From Sulfitobacter noctilucae (GTDB lineage: Bacteria; Pseudomonadota; Alphaproteobacteria; Rhodobacterales; Rhodobacteraceae): a stretch of 64,000 nucleotides of DNA. The position numbers were made by a program, and so were the translations under genes. Below are positions 54,101 to 64,000 of the stretch, in pieces. The stretch covers positions 173,501-237,500 of the forward strand of contig NZ_JASC01000002.1 in NCBI RefSeq assembly GCF_000622365.1, in the 5' to 3' direction. A model generated the notes under the pieces. It had not been told where the DNA came from and ran no database searches. It was given only the letters and a program-made list of their open reading frames with translations. Each line of letters opens with the position of its first letter. Positions within the stretch are counted from its first letter, which is position 1.

Positions 54101-57100
54101 ACAGTCGCATCGGCAAGAGCGCTGCCATCCTGTACGTCCAGAATGCCCTTGGTGATCATGGTGTTGCCGGTAAAGGTGTTTGTGTTGGTCAGGGTCAGCA
54201 CATCGTCACTTGTCGCCATATCGACCGTGAGGGCGAGAACGCCCGTGCCGTTCTCGATCACACCATCGAATGTTGTTACGCCCGCGCCGCCCACGGTCAG
54301 CGTTGCGCCGGTCGTCGCCGATATCGTGCCCGTGCCTGAGAGGTTATCGACGGCTGTGTCGGTGCCGTTCAGATCCAGTGTGGCGTCCGTTCCGATCTCG
54401 GTACCCGCGACGCCGGTGAAGAAGCCTGTGCCGACTGCAGCAGAGCCAACCTCGACCGTGCCGTTCGCGATGGTAACAGTGGAAGTTGGGTTATTATCGA
54501 CGTCGCCAAAAGCGAGGTTGATGGTGCCGTCGTTGTCTTCGGTGCCGAGAGTCAGTGCACCGCCCTCGTTGACGAAATCGCCACCGGTTAGTGCAAGACT
54601 GGTTGCATTGGCCGCAGAGAGGGTCGCGCCGCTGCCGGTCACCGTCAGATCATTGGCCGAGGTTGCGTCGACGCTCGCGCTGAGTGCGGCACCGTTGATG
54701 GTGACCAGCCCCGTGCCAAGTGCACCATCCGCGCCGATGTCGATCGCACCTGCGTTGATCGTGGTGCCGAATGCACCCGTGGGGTTGGCACTGGTGACGG
54801 AAACGGTACCTGTGCCCAGCAAGATCAGCGTGCCGGTACCGGTGATCCCGGCGGCGATACTTGTATCATTCTCCGTGCCAAAGGTCAGATCGTTGGCTTG
54901 CAGATCAATCGTCCCGGCGCTGGCGCTCAGATCGCCGATGGTCTCATCTGCTGCCAGTTCCAGCGTGCCACCAGAGACCTCGACGCTGCCCGTGTCGAGT
55001 ATCGCAGTGCCGTCGCTCAGGATCAGCGTGCCGGATTGCACCTGCGTTGTGCCATCGTAGGTGTTCGTGCCGGAAAGGGTGATGGACCCCGTGTCGGTAT
55101 CAACCACGACCCCGAGAGAGCTTGCGCCCTCTCCTGAAATCACGCCGGAGAAGGTGGTGTCGCCCGTTCCCGTCAAGGTCACGTCGGTGGCCGAAGTAGC
55201 AGTGTTGGTCAGGCTGCCCGAACCAGTCAGGTTTGCGATTGTCGTCGCGGTGCCATTCACATCCAGCGTGCCTGCGCTCTGGATGTCAGTTGATGCGATG
55301 CCGTTGAAGAAATACGTGCCGGTGGTCTCGTTTTGCACCTGAACGGTGCCGCCCGCGATGGCGACACTGCCCGTTGCGGTATTGCTGACCGAGGCGACAT
55401 TCAGCCCGATGGTGCCTGTCAGCGGCAGGTCCGCCGAAGGGTCTGATCCCAGCTCCAGCAAGCCGCCCGCGTTGGTGTAATCGCCAGTCAAGCTGATCGT
55501 TTGCCCATCCGCCGCACCCAGAATGCCGCCCGTGGTCGAAACTGTCAGGCCGTTTGCAAGGCTCAAGGTCCCGGTACTGGTCAGCGTACCGCCGTTCAGT
55601 GTGACGTTGCCCGTGCCAATGGCCGCGGCTGTATCGATAGACAGCACACCCGTGTCGATGCTGGTTCCACCTGAAAATACATTCGTACCGCTTAGGGTCA
55701 GAACATCGGCATCGGTGGCCATCTTCACGGCCAAAGACAAGACACCGGCACCATCCTCAATGGTCCCGCCAAACGCAACAGGGCCGGTACCACCCAAGGT
55801 GAGCGCGGCATCCGTTGTCGCCGTTATCGTGCCGTTGCCTGAGAGGTTGTCGACGGTCGTGTCGTAACCGTTCAGGTCGAGAGTTCCGTCCGTTCCGATC
55901 TCGGTACCCGCGACGCCGGTGAAGAAGCCTGTGCCGACCGCCCCAGAGCCAACCTCGACCGTGCCGTTCGCGATGGCGACAGTGGAAGTTGGATCATTAG
56001 TGATTGTGCCGAAAGCCAGGTTGATGGTCCCGTCGTTGTCTTCGGTGCCGAGGGTCAATGCACCGCCCTCGTTGACGAAATCGCCGCCGGTTAGTGTAAG
56101 ACTGGTTGCATTGGCCGCAGAGAGTGTCGCGCCGCTACCGGCCACCGTCAGGTCATTGGCCGAGGTTGCGTCGACGCTCGCGCTGAGTGCCGCGCCGTTG
56201 ATGGTGACCAGCCCCGTGCCAAGTGCGCCATCCGCGCCGATGTCGATCGCACCTGCGTTGATCGTGGTGTCGAAAGCCCCTGTGGGGTTGGCACTGGTGA
56301 CAGAAACGGTGCCGGTGCCCTGCAGGACCAGCGCGCCGGTGCCGGTGATCCCGGCGGCGATACTTGTATCGTTCTCCGTGCCAAAGGTCAGATCGTTGGC
56401 TTGCAGGTCAATCGTCCCGCCCGTCGCGCTCAAATCGCCGATGGTCTCATCTGCTGCCAGTTGCAATGTGCCGCCAGAGACCTCGACGCTGCCCGTGTTG
56501 AGTATCGCGCCCGTACCGGTAGCATTGTTCAGTTGCAATGTGCCGCTCGCGACCTGTGTTGCACCGGTAAAGGTGTTCTCTCCAGCCAAGGTCATGATGT
56601 CGTTATTATCGGCATCATTCATCGTTAGGCCGCCAGCGCCGGAAATAATGCCGGAGAGCTCCGATGTATTCGCGCTCCCATCGCTCCCGACTGTCAGGGT
56701 CACCCCCGCGCCATTCAGATTGATATCGCCCTGCCCGCTTATTGCCCCTACGTCTTCTGATACATCGACTCGCAATGTACCGTTGGCACCAATCGTGATC
56801 TGGCTGTCATCATCCAGCGTCATGCCATCTGCGTTCGCGAGAGCCAGCACCCCCTGCGTAATGGTCGTGACGCCGGTATGGGTATTCTGGCCCGTGAGCG
56901 TCAAAAGCGCGTCTGCGTCACTCTTGTCCAGCTCGAGGTTCAAGAGACTGTCACCATCCGTAATCTGGCCGTCAAATGTCGTATCATCCCCGCCATTTAC
57001 GGTCAGCAGCGCAGCATCTGCACCATTGTTCGTGATCGTTCCAACGCCAGTCAGATCAGTGATGATCGTGGCTTGGCCGTTAATATCGAGAATGGCGCCG

Positions 57101-57735
57101 AGGGACAAAGTTGTACCGGCAATACCATCGAACAAAGTGTTGCCAGCCTGACCAGAGCCGACGACGATTTCGCCGCCGGTCAGTGCGATAGTGTCATCCA
57201 TGCCAAGCGAGCTTGCTCCGGACAGGGTCATCGAATGGCCTGCAGCTGTAGAAAGAGACAAGGTGCCTGCGCCGGCTGTGTTTGTTATGCCCCCGCCGAA
57301 AATCAAATCTGTCTCGGCACTGACATTAAGCTGATTGCCGTTGATATCCAGCGTCAGGCTGTCCGCCAATGCCGTGGCCTCTGTATCGCTGTAGGTCAGC
57401 GTATGGGTTGTGTCCGCATTGGCGACACCAAACTGAATTGTGCCGTTCTGTATCGAGTCGATGGCAGACACGTCAAGCCCACCAATGGCTCGAACCGCTC
57501 CACCAAGATTTACGGTGTTCACGATGCTTCCGCCTGGAAACTCGACTGTATCACCGGCACCGGGCACGACGCCCTCGAGCCAGTTGCCTAGGTCTAGGAA
57601 AGTGCCTGCACCAGCACCTATCCATTCTACGTTTCGCGCAGAACCCGGCATTGCAATGAGACCAGACATCAAAGCTGTCGTCAGAAACAGGTTTCCAACT
57701 TTGCGGCTGGCACAGCCAAATTCGACGCGACGCAT
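48142..57735 (-). CDS. Giant autotransporter adhesin (type V secretion)
   Basis: 3197 residues. Signal peptide about 1-34 (basic head, LTTALMSGLIAMPGSA). Passenger: about 286-1790 with at least nine autotransporter-associated beta-strand repeats of the form NT(F/Y)TG.T.I..G.L.L, then about 1810-2680 of Ser/Asn/Gly/Thr repeats (for example VTNSGT, GGSV), predicted beta-helix. C-terminal autotransporter barrel about 2866-3197 (CGFGTWARGVGG...), ending in Phe (MRFQF), as expected for BAM recognition. Surface exposed; adhesion or aggregation is the likely role. Contains a 0.7-kb internal duplication (see repeats). GAGG lies 6 bases before ATG 57735. Confidence 0.93.
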   Translation of the reverse strand: MRRVEFGCASRKVGNLFLTTALMSGLIAMPGSARNVEWIGAGAGTFLDLGNWLEGVVPGAGDTVEFPGGSIVNTVNLGGAVRAIGGLDVSAIDSIQNGTIQFGVANADTTHTLTYSDTEATALADSLTLDINGNQLNVSAETDLIFGGGITNTAGAGTLSLSTAAGHSMTLSGASSLGMDDTIALTGGEIVVGSGQAGNTLFDGIAGTTLSLGAILDINGQATIITDLTGVGTITNNGADAALLTVNGGDDTTFDGQITDGDSLLNLELDKSDADALLTLTGQNTHTGVTTITQGVLALANADGMTLDDDSQITIGANGTLRVDVSEDVGAISGQGDINLNGAGVTLTVGSDGSANTSELSGIISGAGGLTMNDADNNDIMTLAGENTFTGATQVASGTLQLNNATGTGAILNTGSVEVSGGTLQLAADETIGDLSATGGTIDLQANDLTFGTENDTSIAAGITGTGALVLQGTGTVSVTSANPTGAFDTTINAGAIDIGADGALGTGLVTINGAALSASVDATSANDLTVAGSGATLSAANATSLTLTGGDFVNEGGALTLGTEDNDGTINLAFGTITNDPTSTVAIANGTVEVGSGAVGTGFFTGVAGTEIGTDGTLDLNGYDTTVDNLSGNGTITATTDAALTLGGTGPVAFGGTIEDGAGVLSLAVKMATDADVLTLSGTNVFSGGTSIDTGVLSIDTAAAIGTGNVTLNGGTLTSTGTLSLANGLTVSTTGGILGAADGQTISLTGDYTNAGGLLELGSDPSADLPLTGTIGLNVASVSNTATGSVAIAGGTVQVQNETTGTYFFNGIASTDIQSAGTLDVNGTATTIANLTGSGSLTNTATSATDVTLTGTGDTTFSGVISGEGASSLGVVVDTDTGSITLSGTNTYDGTTQVQSGTLILSDGTAILDTGSVEVSGGTLELAADETIGDLSASAGTIDLQANDLTFGTENDTSIAAGITGTGTLILLGTGTVSVTSANPTGAFGTTINAGAIDIGADGALGTGLVTINGAALSASVDATSANDLTVTGSGATLSAANATSLALTGGDFVNEGGALTLGTEDNDGTINLAFGDVDNNPTSTVTIANGTVEVGSAAVGTGFFTGVAGTEIGTDATLDLNGTDTAVDNLSGTGTISATTGATLTVGGAGVTTFDGVIENGTGVLALTVDMATSDDVLTLTNTNTFTGNTMITKGILDVQDGSALADATVVDIAADGTLRVTDAEQIAALSGTGAVDLTASLTLDNGTVTVATGTYDGDISGDGGLTVAGNTDQTLSGTNSYTGMTRIEDDAQLTLDDGAAILDTGSVTISDNGTLALLVGETIGALSASGGTIALGTDALTFGTETDTEIAAAITGTTGSLIKQGDGTVTVASTNTGETFSTTVNAGTVAIGADDALGGGLITLDDGTLQVDVATTVANAVTVSTAGGTIAGADGVDFEITGALTNNGALTFGDGTAMSSITVNAATVGATATATIAENTTLVLGAASALDLVSDNATVTGTLDLFGQDAMLTGLSGTGVITTTDTPLTTVTLSGPTTYTGAFTDGVDGAGVPSVLALNVDVGAGETFTLGTAAGAAAANAFSGATTITSGTMSVSGGNAIGDTSDVTVLSTGTLDVQADETIGSITGDGGVALADAATLTIGGDSATTYDGVMSGDGGLTVGSTGSTGSLTLNQAQTYTGTTTVESGTLILGVANTLSNNGDVVVNGVLDLNATDETIGSLAGTGNVAMGAGTLTITGEGETTFGGAIAGTGALIVDSTSGSLTLGGENTFTGGTVIETGTLALSDTGALVAADPDTIPTVTLGVAGGADESATLDNAGTIAGPITIVAGTAINAGTGTMDNVALNGGVFNTSGTVTGTAEIAGGTMIVGGGTVAQIDNTAGVLDINAGTITTVNSATTTTNAGNITSANVTGGTFTNEGGSVTTATVSAGSFVAQGGTVGTLANNGAEVTVSGASVGNLSNSGTAMITGGSVASMTNSGTASNAGSIGELAQNGGSFTNSGNITTASVAAGVALSSSGSIGSLNNNGGSVDIQGGSVGSASNAGGTLTIGAATVGALTSTGQVTSAGSITTAQISGGSFNNSGSVTGDTEIAAGTVTNSGTLQTVTLSSGSLKNTGGTTGAITNTGGDIDISGGVTGAITNDSGTLNIGASGSAGAIKNAATASNAGTVASLENTAGTFNNSGTITDATSITGGDVTNSGTMGDVSVSGGSFEGTAGAIGALTNAGGEINLTGGTVASVNNEVGTLDLALNTGAVTNAATLNLSGTASSLTNTDGTATVSGTVTGATNLIAGIITNTGTLGGGVTVEAGTLNSSGTIGGTLAANGGTTNLSGRLNGALQAGDGDVTIVAGLSDVVSIDNTGNGSLVIAAGTTRLDSGGTVTNAGDLSISGGLSGTGQLTNTGNVTIAQAGFVAMDVVNDGALDAQGAITGDVTNAATGTLVMSGTQAGAISNLGDMIVSGSATGQVTNAARFTLADTGSVAGDVSNTGTFDLQGRATGDVTNNATLTLAETGDVTGDVTNNSTLDLLGQVTGDVTNANTLQLGGGVSGTVTNQDRTTLIADRTATVGAFVNDAEFAVGEGSMVFGSFVNNGTVDIFGGADISGGTLGEIASGSRVITGNTLTANSFSSIDTAFTVQANVVGDRTFTNNDTLTVRDGGQISAGQVINNGLLTLPGGGSIAADVVNNAQMNVVGTNQAGGTLTNTASGIIQLASNGSTSDVLNVTGDANLNGVINLDMNLGRDIASVDRISVGGQLSGDLVLNFTDLSTEFSVLPESLSLLEFGTVDPEFTFQLNGLPNGGALVYGVAVNSEASGLQLQSGANPAVAGIASGLTLTQSLINTVVNRPSSPFVSGLAAEDDKPCGFGTWARGVGGQADASGDTNTSIGTFNSTISASYGGLQAGFDYSCFDNRFAGFDLSFGGILGMNQGSLSQPVFQFDSAAVSLNRSIQTSTNETDFTQTYGGLYLGGSRDRLFADVQFRFDQTAFDLTNRALLPSAADGGPDDLGVADQEFDSTSSTISGSVGYAFPLGGDLGLVFVPAVGISHSRTSVDDLRFDGGTVDFTDDDGVLQIDDIVSTVGFISGTLSRSKVLPSGTAVINYFGTATYYQDFGGDTTSRFYELDANGKPFGEPLTTTSSNLGAYGEISLGVNYTKLIDPGRAAGARQFDASVRVDARFSDNLDGYGITAQMRFQF
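54300..55005 (-). repeat. Autotransporter internal repeat, copy 2
   Basis: About 706 bases, roughly 235 codons (from ILDTGSVEVSGGTLEL to GTISATTGATLTV on the minus strand). Same frame and nearly same sequence as 55803-56508; the exact offset is 1503 bases (501 codons). Confidence 0.9.
55803..56508 (-). repeat. Autotransporter internal repeat, copy 1
   Basis: Partner of 54300-55005, about nine-tenths identical by eye. Contains SANPTGAF, INAGAIDIGADGALGTGLVT and GGDFVNEGGALTLGTEDNDG in both copies. The long identical stretches suggest recent duplication or gene conversion. Confidence 0.9.
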
Positions 57736-57751
57736 TATAAACCTCAGTACA

Positions 57752-57767
57752 ATACCACCGGTGGTAT
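57752..57767. promoter_or_regulatory. Palindromic operator candidate at the autotransporter promoter
   Basis: Perfect 16-base palindrome ATACCACCGGTGGTAT, 17 bases upstream of the ATG and overlapping the last 3 bases of the proposed -10. That is a classic repressor-operator position; as RNA it could also form a hairpin just before the ribosome site. Confidence 0.55.
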
Positions 57768-57794
57768 AAAGGCGTGCACCTATGGTGACGTCAA
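57765..57794 (-). promoter_or_regulatory. Sigma70-type promoter of the autotransporter gene
   Basis: On the minus strand TTGACG, 18 bases, TTTATA. The predicted start of transcription falls inside the palindrome at 57752-57767. The remaining intergenic sequence to 57949 shows nothing else clear. Confidence 0.55.
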
Positions 57795-57949
57795 CTGGAT
57801 TTGCCTTTCGGCATCACTTTCCGCAGCTTTTGTTGCAAAACACTGGAAATACTTGGCAATCCGCGGCAGATCGGCGTGACCCGTCGCCTACAAGCAGAGT
57901 ACAGGCATCCGCCAAATGGCTTGTGTTGAAAACAGTGGCTAGGGGGACG

Positions 57950-58501
57950 TCAGCGTCCAATAGCGGTCAAACCCTCATTCAAGCCGGTCATGGAAAACTG
58001 AAAGAGGAACGGTTCAGATTTGGCCGAGGGCCGAAAGGCCGCGATCATGGTGTTGTCTTCGGCGGACAGTGCCTCCGCCTGAGCGGGCTCAAGCTCGATG
58101 ACAGCTTCGCAAACCTCGCGGGAACAGACTTGCCAGGCAAACTGCATCACCTCGTCAGGATCATCGCTCTCTGCTGGTCTCATTCCGAAGCCGGCGGGTA
58201 GATATACCCCAACCGGCACACGGGCCGCGATAAAAGTCTGTCCGGCGTCGTTTCGTGTTGCGACCAGATCAGCCACAAAAGCATTGTCTTTTGCGCGCAT
58301 CACGCGCTGGTTCAAGGTGCAACTGGTCTGGTTTACAGCCACGGCCAGGCAGGTCACGCTCCAAGCCCCGATTTTCTGCCCGTTAGCGACTGCTGCTGCG
58401 GCGTCTGCTTTGGTGGACGGATCAGTCTGCGTGGTCTGTGCCGACAAGGAAGCTGGCAAAGAGAGACAGACCAGCAGGCATAAACGGGCGAGAAGTGGCA
58501 T
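57950..58501 (-). CDS. Invasion-associated locus B (IalB) family protein
   Basis: 183 residues. Signal peptide ending LPASLSAQ, then the IalB pattern: IGAWSVTCLAVAVNQTSCTLNQRV, RVPVGVYLPAGFGM, FAWQVCSREVCEAVIEL with four conserved Cys. Periplasmic or outer-envelope protein; in Bartonella the name gene affects erythrocyte entry, but most members, including those of free-living bacteria, have unknown roles. ATG 58501 follows AGGAG at good spacing; an upstream in-frame ATG at 58519 is less well placed. Confidence 0.85.
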   Translation of the reverse strand: MPLLARLCLLVCLSLPASLSAQTTQTDPSTKADAAAAVANGQKIGAWSVTCLAVAVNQTSCTLNQRVMRAKDNAFVADLVATRNDAGQTFIAARVPVGVYLPAGFGMRPAESDDPDEVMQFAWQVCSREVCEAVIELEPAQAEALSAEDNTMIAAFRPSAKSEPFLFQFSMTGLNEGLTAIGR

Positions 58502-58601
58502 TCGGAACGCTCCTGACATGGAAATACTTCAGGCAGAGGACTGTTTGAACGTCGGCTTGTCAAGCGATGAGGCAGCGGTGCCTAGGCCGATGGCGGCAAA
58601 C

Positions 58602-58632
58602 ACAAAACCCGGCCACGAGGGCCGGGTTTTGT
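58602..58632 (-). terminator. Intrinsic terminator after tRNA-fMet
   Basis: ACAAAACCCGGCC pairs perfectly with GGCCGGGTTTTGT over a 5-base loop, giving a 13-base-pair stem ending in a T-rich side on the minus strand, 11 bases past the CCA end of the tRNA. Confidence 0.85.
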
Positions 58633-58642
58633 CGCTAAAACT

Positions 58643-58719
<77 letters not shown>

Positions 58720-58731
58720 CCAAGTCTGGAC

Positions 58732-58760
58732 CGTATACGAGCATGCAAACTTGACCACAA
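58732..58760 (-). promoter_or_regulatory. Possible own promoter of tRNA-fMet
   Basis: Minus strand TTGTGG, 17 bases, TATACG, placing the transcript start about 6-8 bases before or near the tRNA 5' end. Supports independent expression despite separation from the rRNA operon. Confidence 0.45.
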
Positions 58761-58806
58761 GCCCAAAAGCCCGGTTCTGGCGGGAATAATCCGGCCTATT
58801 TTGTGA

Positions 58807-60072
58807 ATGGTTTACCCTTTGAAAAGCCTGTGGGAGTTACTCTGGCGGAAGGAGCTTCCAAAGCGCAGGATTGCACAGTCTATGACCCCCAAACTGATCG
58901 ACTATCCTGAACATGAACTGTTGATTTCGCGTACAGATAAACGGGGGATCATCCTCGCGGCGAACGAAGCATTCCGACGCGTTTCGGGATTTGCTGCGCA
59001 GGATCTAATCGGGGCACCGCACAAGCTGGTGAGGCACACCGACATGCCGCGCGGCGTGTTTTGGCACATCTGGGACCGATTAAAGAATGACCGGTCTGCG
59101 AGTGGGTATGTAAAAAATAAGACTGCTGATGGGGACTACTATTGGGTGCTGGCCAACATTACGCCATTGGAAGATGGATATTTTTCGCTGCGAGTGAAGC
59201 CTGAACCGGATAGCCTGACGCTGATCGAACCGCTCTATCATGAAATGATTCAGAGAGAGAAAGACAGACGCATCAGTCCCGAACTCAGCTTTGCGGCCCT
59301 GGAAGAGCAGATCGCGAGCCAGGGGCTTGGCAGCTATGCGTCGGTGGTCTCGGCTGACCTTGCGAAGACCTTGCAGAAGCGAAACGACACAAGGCGCAGC
59401 GCAACGCCTGCCCGCATTGCCCCCTTGGCTGAGGCATCGCACAGCTGGAAATCGGTGGGCAAACATTGCCAATCTGTGTTTGAAGCCTACAGGGAGTTCC
59501 GCAACATTCCGATGAATATGCAGATCCAGGCCGGAGGACTGGGCGATCAGGGCGCGGCCTTGGGTGTTGTTGCGACGAATTTTGCCACTATTGCGGGACA
59601 GATCAATGGCGATCTGGTCAGTTTTACGGAAAGCGTCCGTTCTGTCAGCGCAAAGATCTGCGAGAGCCTTCTGCTTGTCTGTTTGCAAGAGTTGCTCGCC
59701 GAAGCCGTGATTATCTTTGGACAGGAAAGGAGTGCCACACAGGAAGAGCTTGGTATTCTGGAGAAGCAGCACCTGATCAGCAGCGTCGCAGAACGGGATG
59801 CGATTGACGATGTACTGCAGCAATTGCAGCTTTTTCTGAACATTTCTGACGGTGTTCGGCGCCGGCTATCGGCACTTTCGGTGACGCGGGTGATGTGTTC
59901 GATCGAGAACGCTCAGCTTTCGTCCGGCACTGGTGGTAGTGTCGCGTCGATTATTGAAGAGTTATGTGTTTTCCAAGAGCGGACGGAGGACAACTTGCGC
60001 TGTATTCAAGACGAGTTGACGTCTATTTCCCGCGTACTGGGTTCATTGGAGTGTCTGGGTGTTGCGGCTTAG
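58807..60072 (+). CDS. PAS-domain sensory protein (Aer-like PAS, no recognised output domain)
   Basis: 421 residues. PAS domain about 25-135: KRGIILAANEAFRRVSGFAAQDLIGAPHKL, VRHTDMPRGVFWHIWD and YYWVLANITPLEDGYFSLRV, the same layout as the PAS of Aer-type aerotaxis receptors (LVRHPDMP..vF). The rest is helical (QGLGSYASVVSADLAKTLQ; QELLAEAVIIFG), with no MCP signalling hairpin, kinase or cyclase motif and no transmembrane helix. Start 58807 or 58882 possible. It lies between tRNA-fMet and 5S, opposite in direction to both. Confidence 0.82.
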   Translation: MVYPLKSLWELLWRKELPKRRIAQSMTPKLIDYPEHELLISRTDKRGIILAANEAFRRVSGFAAQDLIGAPHKLVRHTDMPRGVFWHIWDRLKNDRSASGYVKNKTADGDYYWVLANITPLEDGYFSLRVKPEPDSLTLIEPLYHEMIQREKDRRISPELSFAALEEQIASQGLGSYASVVSADLAKTLQKRNDTRRSATPARIAPLAEASHSWKSVGKHCQSVFEAYREFRNIPMNMQIQAGGLGDQGAALGVVATNFATIAGQINGDLVSFTESVRSVSAKICESLLLVCLQELLAEAVIIFGQERSATQEELGILEKQHLISSVAERDAIDDVLQQLQLFLNISDGVRRRLSALSVTRVMCSIENAQLSSGTGGSVASIIEELCVFQERTEDNLRCIQDELTSISRVLGSLECLGVAA

Positions 60073-60110
60073 GGGTGTTTTGTGGCCGCGCGGGTTAGAA
60101 ACGCGTATAT

Positions 60111-60130
60111 CCCGCCGAGGCGGGTTGTTT
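60111..60130 (+). terminator. Weak terminator after the PAS gene
   Basis: CCCGC/GCGGG stem with 4-base loop followed by TTGTTT, 39 bases past the PAS stop. On the minus strand the sequence after the hairpin is not T-rich, so it would not stop rRNA read-through as well. Confidence 0.4.
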
Positions 60131-60186
60131 GGATTGGGTTTTGAGTGAAGCATCGCAGAGAGATACGTATTCAGAGGACTTATTAG

Positions 60187-60302
60187 GTTTGGCGATGACC
60201 TACTCTCCCACGTCTTAAGACGCAGTACCATCGGCGCTAAGGCACTTAACGGCTGGGTTCGGGATGGGACCAGGTGTTTTGCTCTCGCTATGATCACCAA
60301 AC
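60187..60302 (-). rRNA. rrf: 5S ribosomal RNA
   Basis: About 116 bases. Minus strand contains the 5S consensus CCCATCCCGAACCC and CGCCGATGGTACTG, with 5' GGTTTGGTGATC... paired to the 3' ...GCCAAACC. Ends are estimated from the terminal stem. The 105-base spacer to 23S holds nothing else clear. Confidence 0.93.
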
Positions 60303-60407
60303 CGAATAAATCCTCTGAATAACGTTGCCGGATGACAACGTCCAAGTCGTGTACATCTAATGTACTGTGTATGCTTTTTGATAAGTCTGTAGAGTCTTGC
60401 TTCTACT

Positions 60408-63248
<2,841 letters not shown>

Positions 63249-63741
63249 AGAAAAAGCAAGACTTGATTAAAGCTCAACCTCACATCAGATCCTCAAGGGT
63301 AATTTAGACCCTCTCAAAACCGATACTCAGCGGAACAACAAATCTGCGCGGAGAACAGAAGCTGGTAAGAAACTGTTCGCCCTTATTCTGGTCAAAAGCA
63401 TACTTTTTCCCGCCCACTCTAACGAGTGGACAACGAGACATGCAGATAGCTGTCAGCCGTGCGGGCAAACAGCGTCATGTCTCTGGTTAGTGTACTTGAC
63501 TTGGACAACACGTTCGTTTTCGTCGCGATATATCGAGAAGACCGAGGAAACAGTCCGCTTGATACCGGCCCCGAAAGGCAGCAACGAAGATCATCCTCTA
63601 ACGCGAGGCGATCAAACAATGTTGTTTGTTACTTCAAGATTACTCTCAAAGTAACTGTATCTCTCTTTACGATGTCAATTCGTCTGTAGAACAGACGTTC
63701 AAACATTCAGCGAATGCTTGAAGATGTGTTCTACTCTTTAA
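63249..63741. other. 23S-tRNA-Ala internal transcribed spacer (493 bases)
   Basis: No credible gene. Holds an inverted repeat CAAACAA-TG-TTGTTTG (63613-63628) and A/T-rich precursor sequence between the tRNA-Ala and 23S. A short open frame in each direction is a chance event. Confidence 0.7.
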
Positions 63742-63817
63742 TGGTGGAGCCTAGCGGGATCGAACCGCTGACCTCCTGAATGCAAATCAGGCGCTCTCCC
63801 AGCTGAGCTAAGGCCCC
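63742..63817 (-). tRNA. tRNA-Ala (TGC)
   Basis: 76 bases with encoded CCA; GGGGCCTTAGCTCAGCTGG start, anticodon loop TTTGCAT, TPsiC GGTTCGATCCC. Standard rrn spacer tRNA. Confidence 0.97.
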
Positions 63818-63837
63818 ATCAAACCCTTTCGGGATAC

Positions 63838-63914
<77 letters not shown>

Positions 63915-64000
63915 AGCTGATCCTGCTTTGCAGGATCGGCGTCGCCCGGCAGGCGCTTTTGCAAGGCAAAAGCTGCCGAGAGGGCCAATGCACGAGGCAA
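63915..64000. other. 16S-tRNA-Ile spacer with two perfect hairpins
   Basis: GATCCTGC/GCAGGATC with a TTT loop (63919-63937) and GCTTTTGC/GCAAAAGC with a 3-base loop (63955-63973). Probably rRNA precursor structure. 16S lies outside the window. Confidence 0.65.

Noticed and set aside
50558..57151. Several long plus-strand frames (such as 50558-51538, 51644-52780, 55919-57151) opposite the autotransporter
   Set aside because: Their Val/Pro/Ser-rich, repetitive products mirror the repeat codons of the adhesin. Shadow frames.
60043..60345. Minus-strand frame covering the PAS gene end and 5S
   Set aside because: Overlaps 5S rRNA completely.

Overview
The window looks like a chromosomal segment of a marine alphaproteobacterium of the Rhodobacterales (Roseobacter group). 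I infer this from the moderately high GC, the DUF1467-methylmalonyl-CoA epimerase pair, a DUF1501/DUF1800 pair, an IalB-family protein, a stand-alone Flp-like pilin, and an rRNA operon ordered 16S (beyond the right edge)-tRNA-Ile-tRNA-Ala-23S-5S. No species call is possible from the sequence alone.

Layout. 1-11.1 kb is ordinary chromosome: the 3' part of trpS, a histone-deacetylase-like hydrolase, nitroreductase, EI24/CysZ-like membrane protein, DUF1467, methylmalonyl-CoA epimerase, response regulator, GNAT acetyltransferase, small pilin, DUF1501 and DUF1800 proteins, a hemerythrin-like protein and aspS. 11.2-48.0 kb is one large type VI secretion (T6SS) locus made of five alternating gene blocks: (a) minus strand, spike and cargo module (PAAR, DUF4123 adaptor, three unrecognised proteins, VgrG); (b) plus strand, DUF6931-like protein, TagH (FHA), TssA, TssB, TssC, Hcp, TssE, TssF, TssG, TssH/ClpV and an unknown protein; (c) minus strand, a dual cell-wall hydrolase (M23 plus lytic transglycosylase), a caspase-like/peptidoglycan-binding protein and DUF1036; (d) plus strand, two exported proteins, an ExbB/TolQ-like channel, two ExbD/TolR-like proteins and a TonB-like protein; (e) minus strand, PpkA-like kinase, PppA-like phosphatase, TagF, TssM, TssL with an OmpA domain, and TssK. 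No classical TssJ lipoprotein gene is visible. 48.1-57.7 kb is a single 3197-residue autotransporter adhesin with large internal repeats, followed by an IalB-family gene. 58.6-64 kb holds an initiator tRNA-Met, a PAS-domain gene, and 5S, 23S, tRNA-Ala and tRNA-Ile in the minus orientation.

How it fits together. Sheath, tube, baseplate, membrane complex, recycling ATPase and spike form a complete contractile weapon. Control is probably post-translational: kinase, phosphatase, TagF and the FHA protein are all present, and TssL plus the kinase carry repeated D-[KR]-T motifs that could be the phosphothreonine docking sites. The most unusual element is the Exb/Tol-like motor plus TonB-like protein inside the locus. 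Its periplasmic C-terminal domain appears homologous to the periplasmic domain of the adjacent convergent kinase, which suggests an energised envelope-sensing module coupled to T6SS control. That proposal is inference. Further leads are the cargo module next to VgrG, the pseudo-caspase, the hydrolase fusion, and a promoter/palindrome pair in front of the giant autotransporter.
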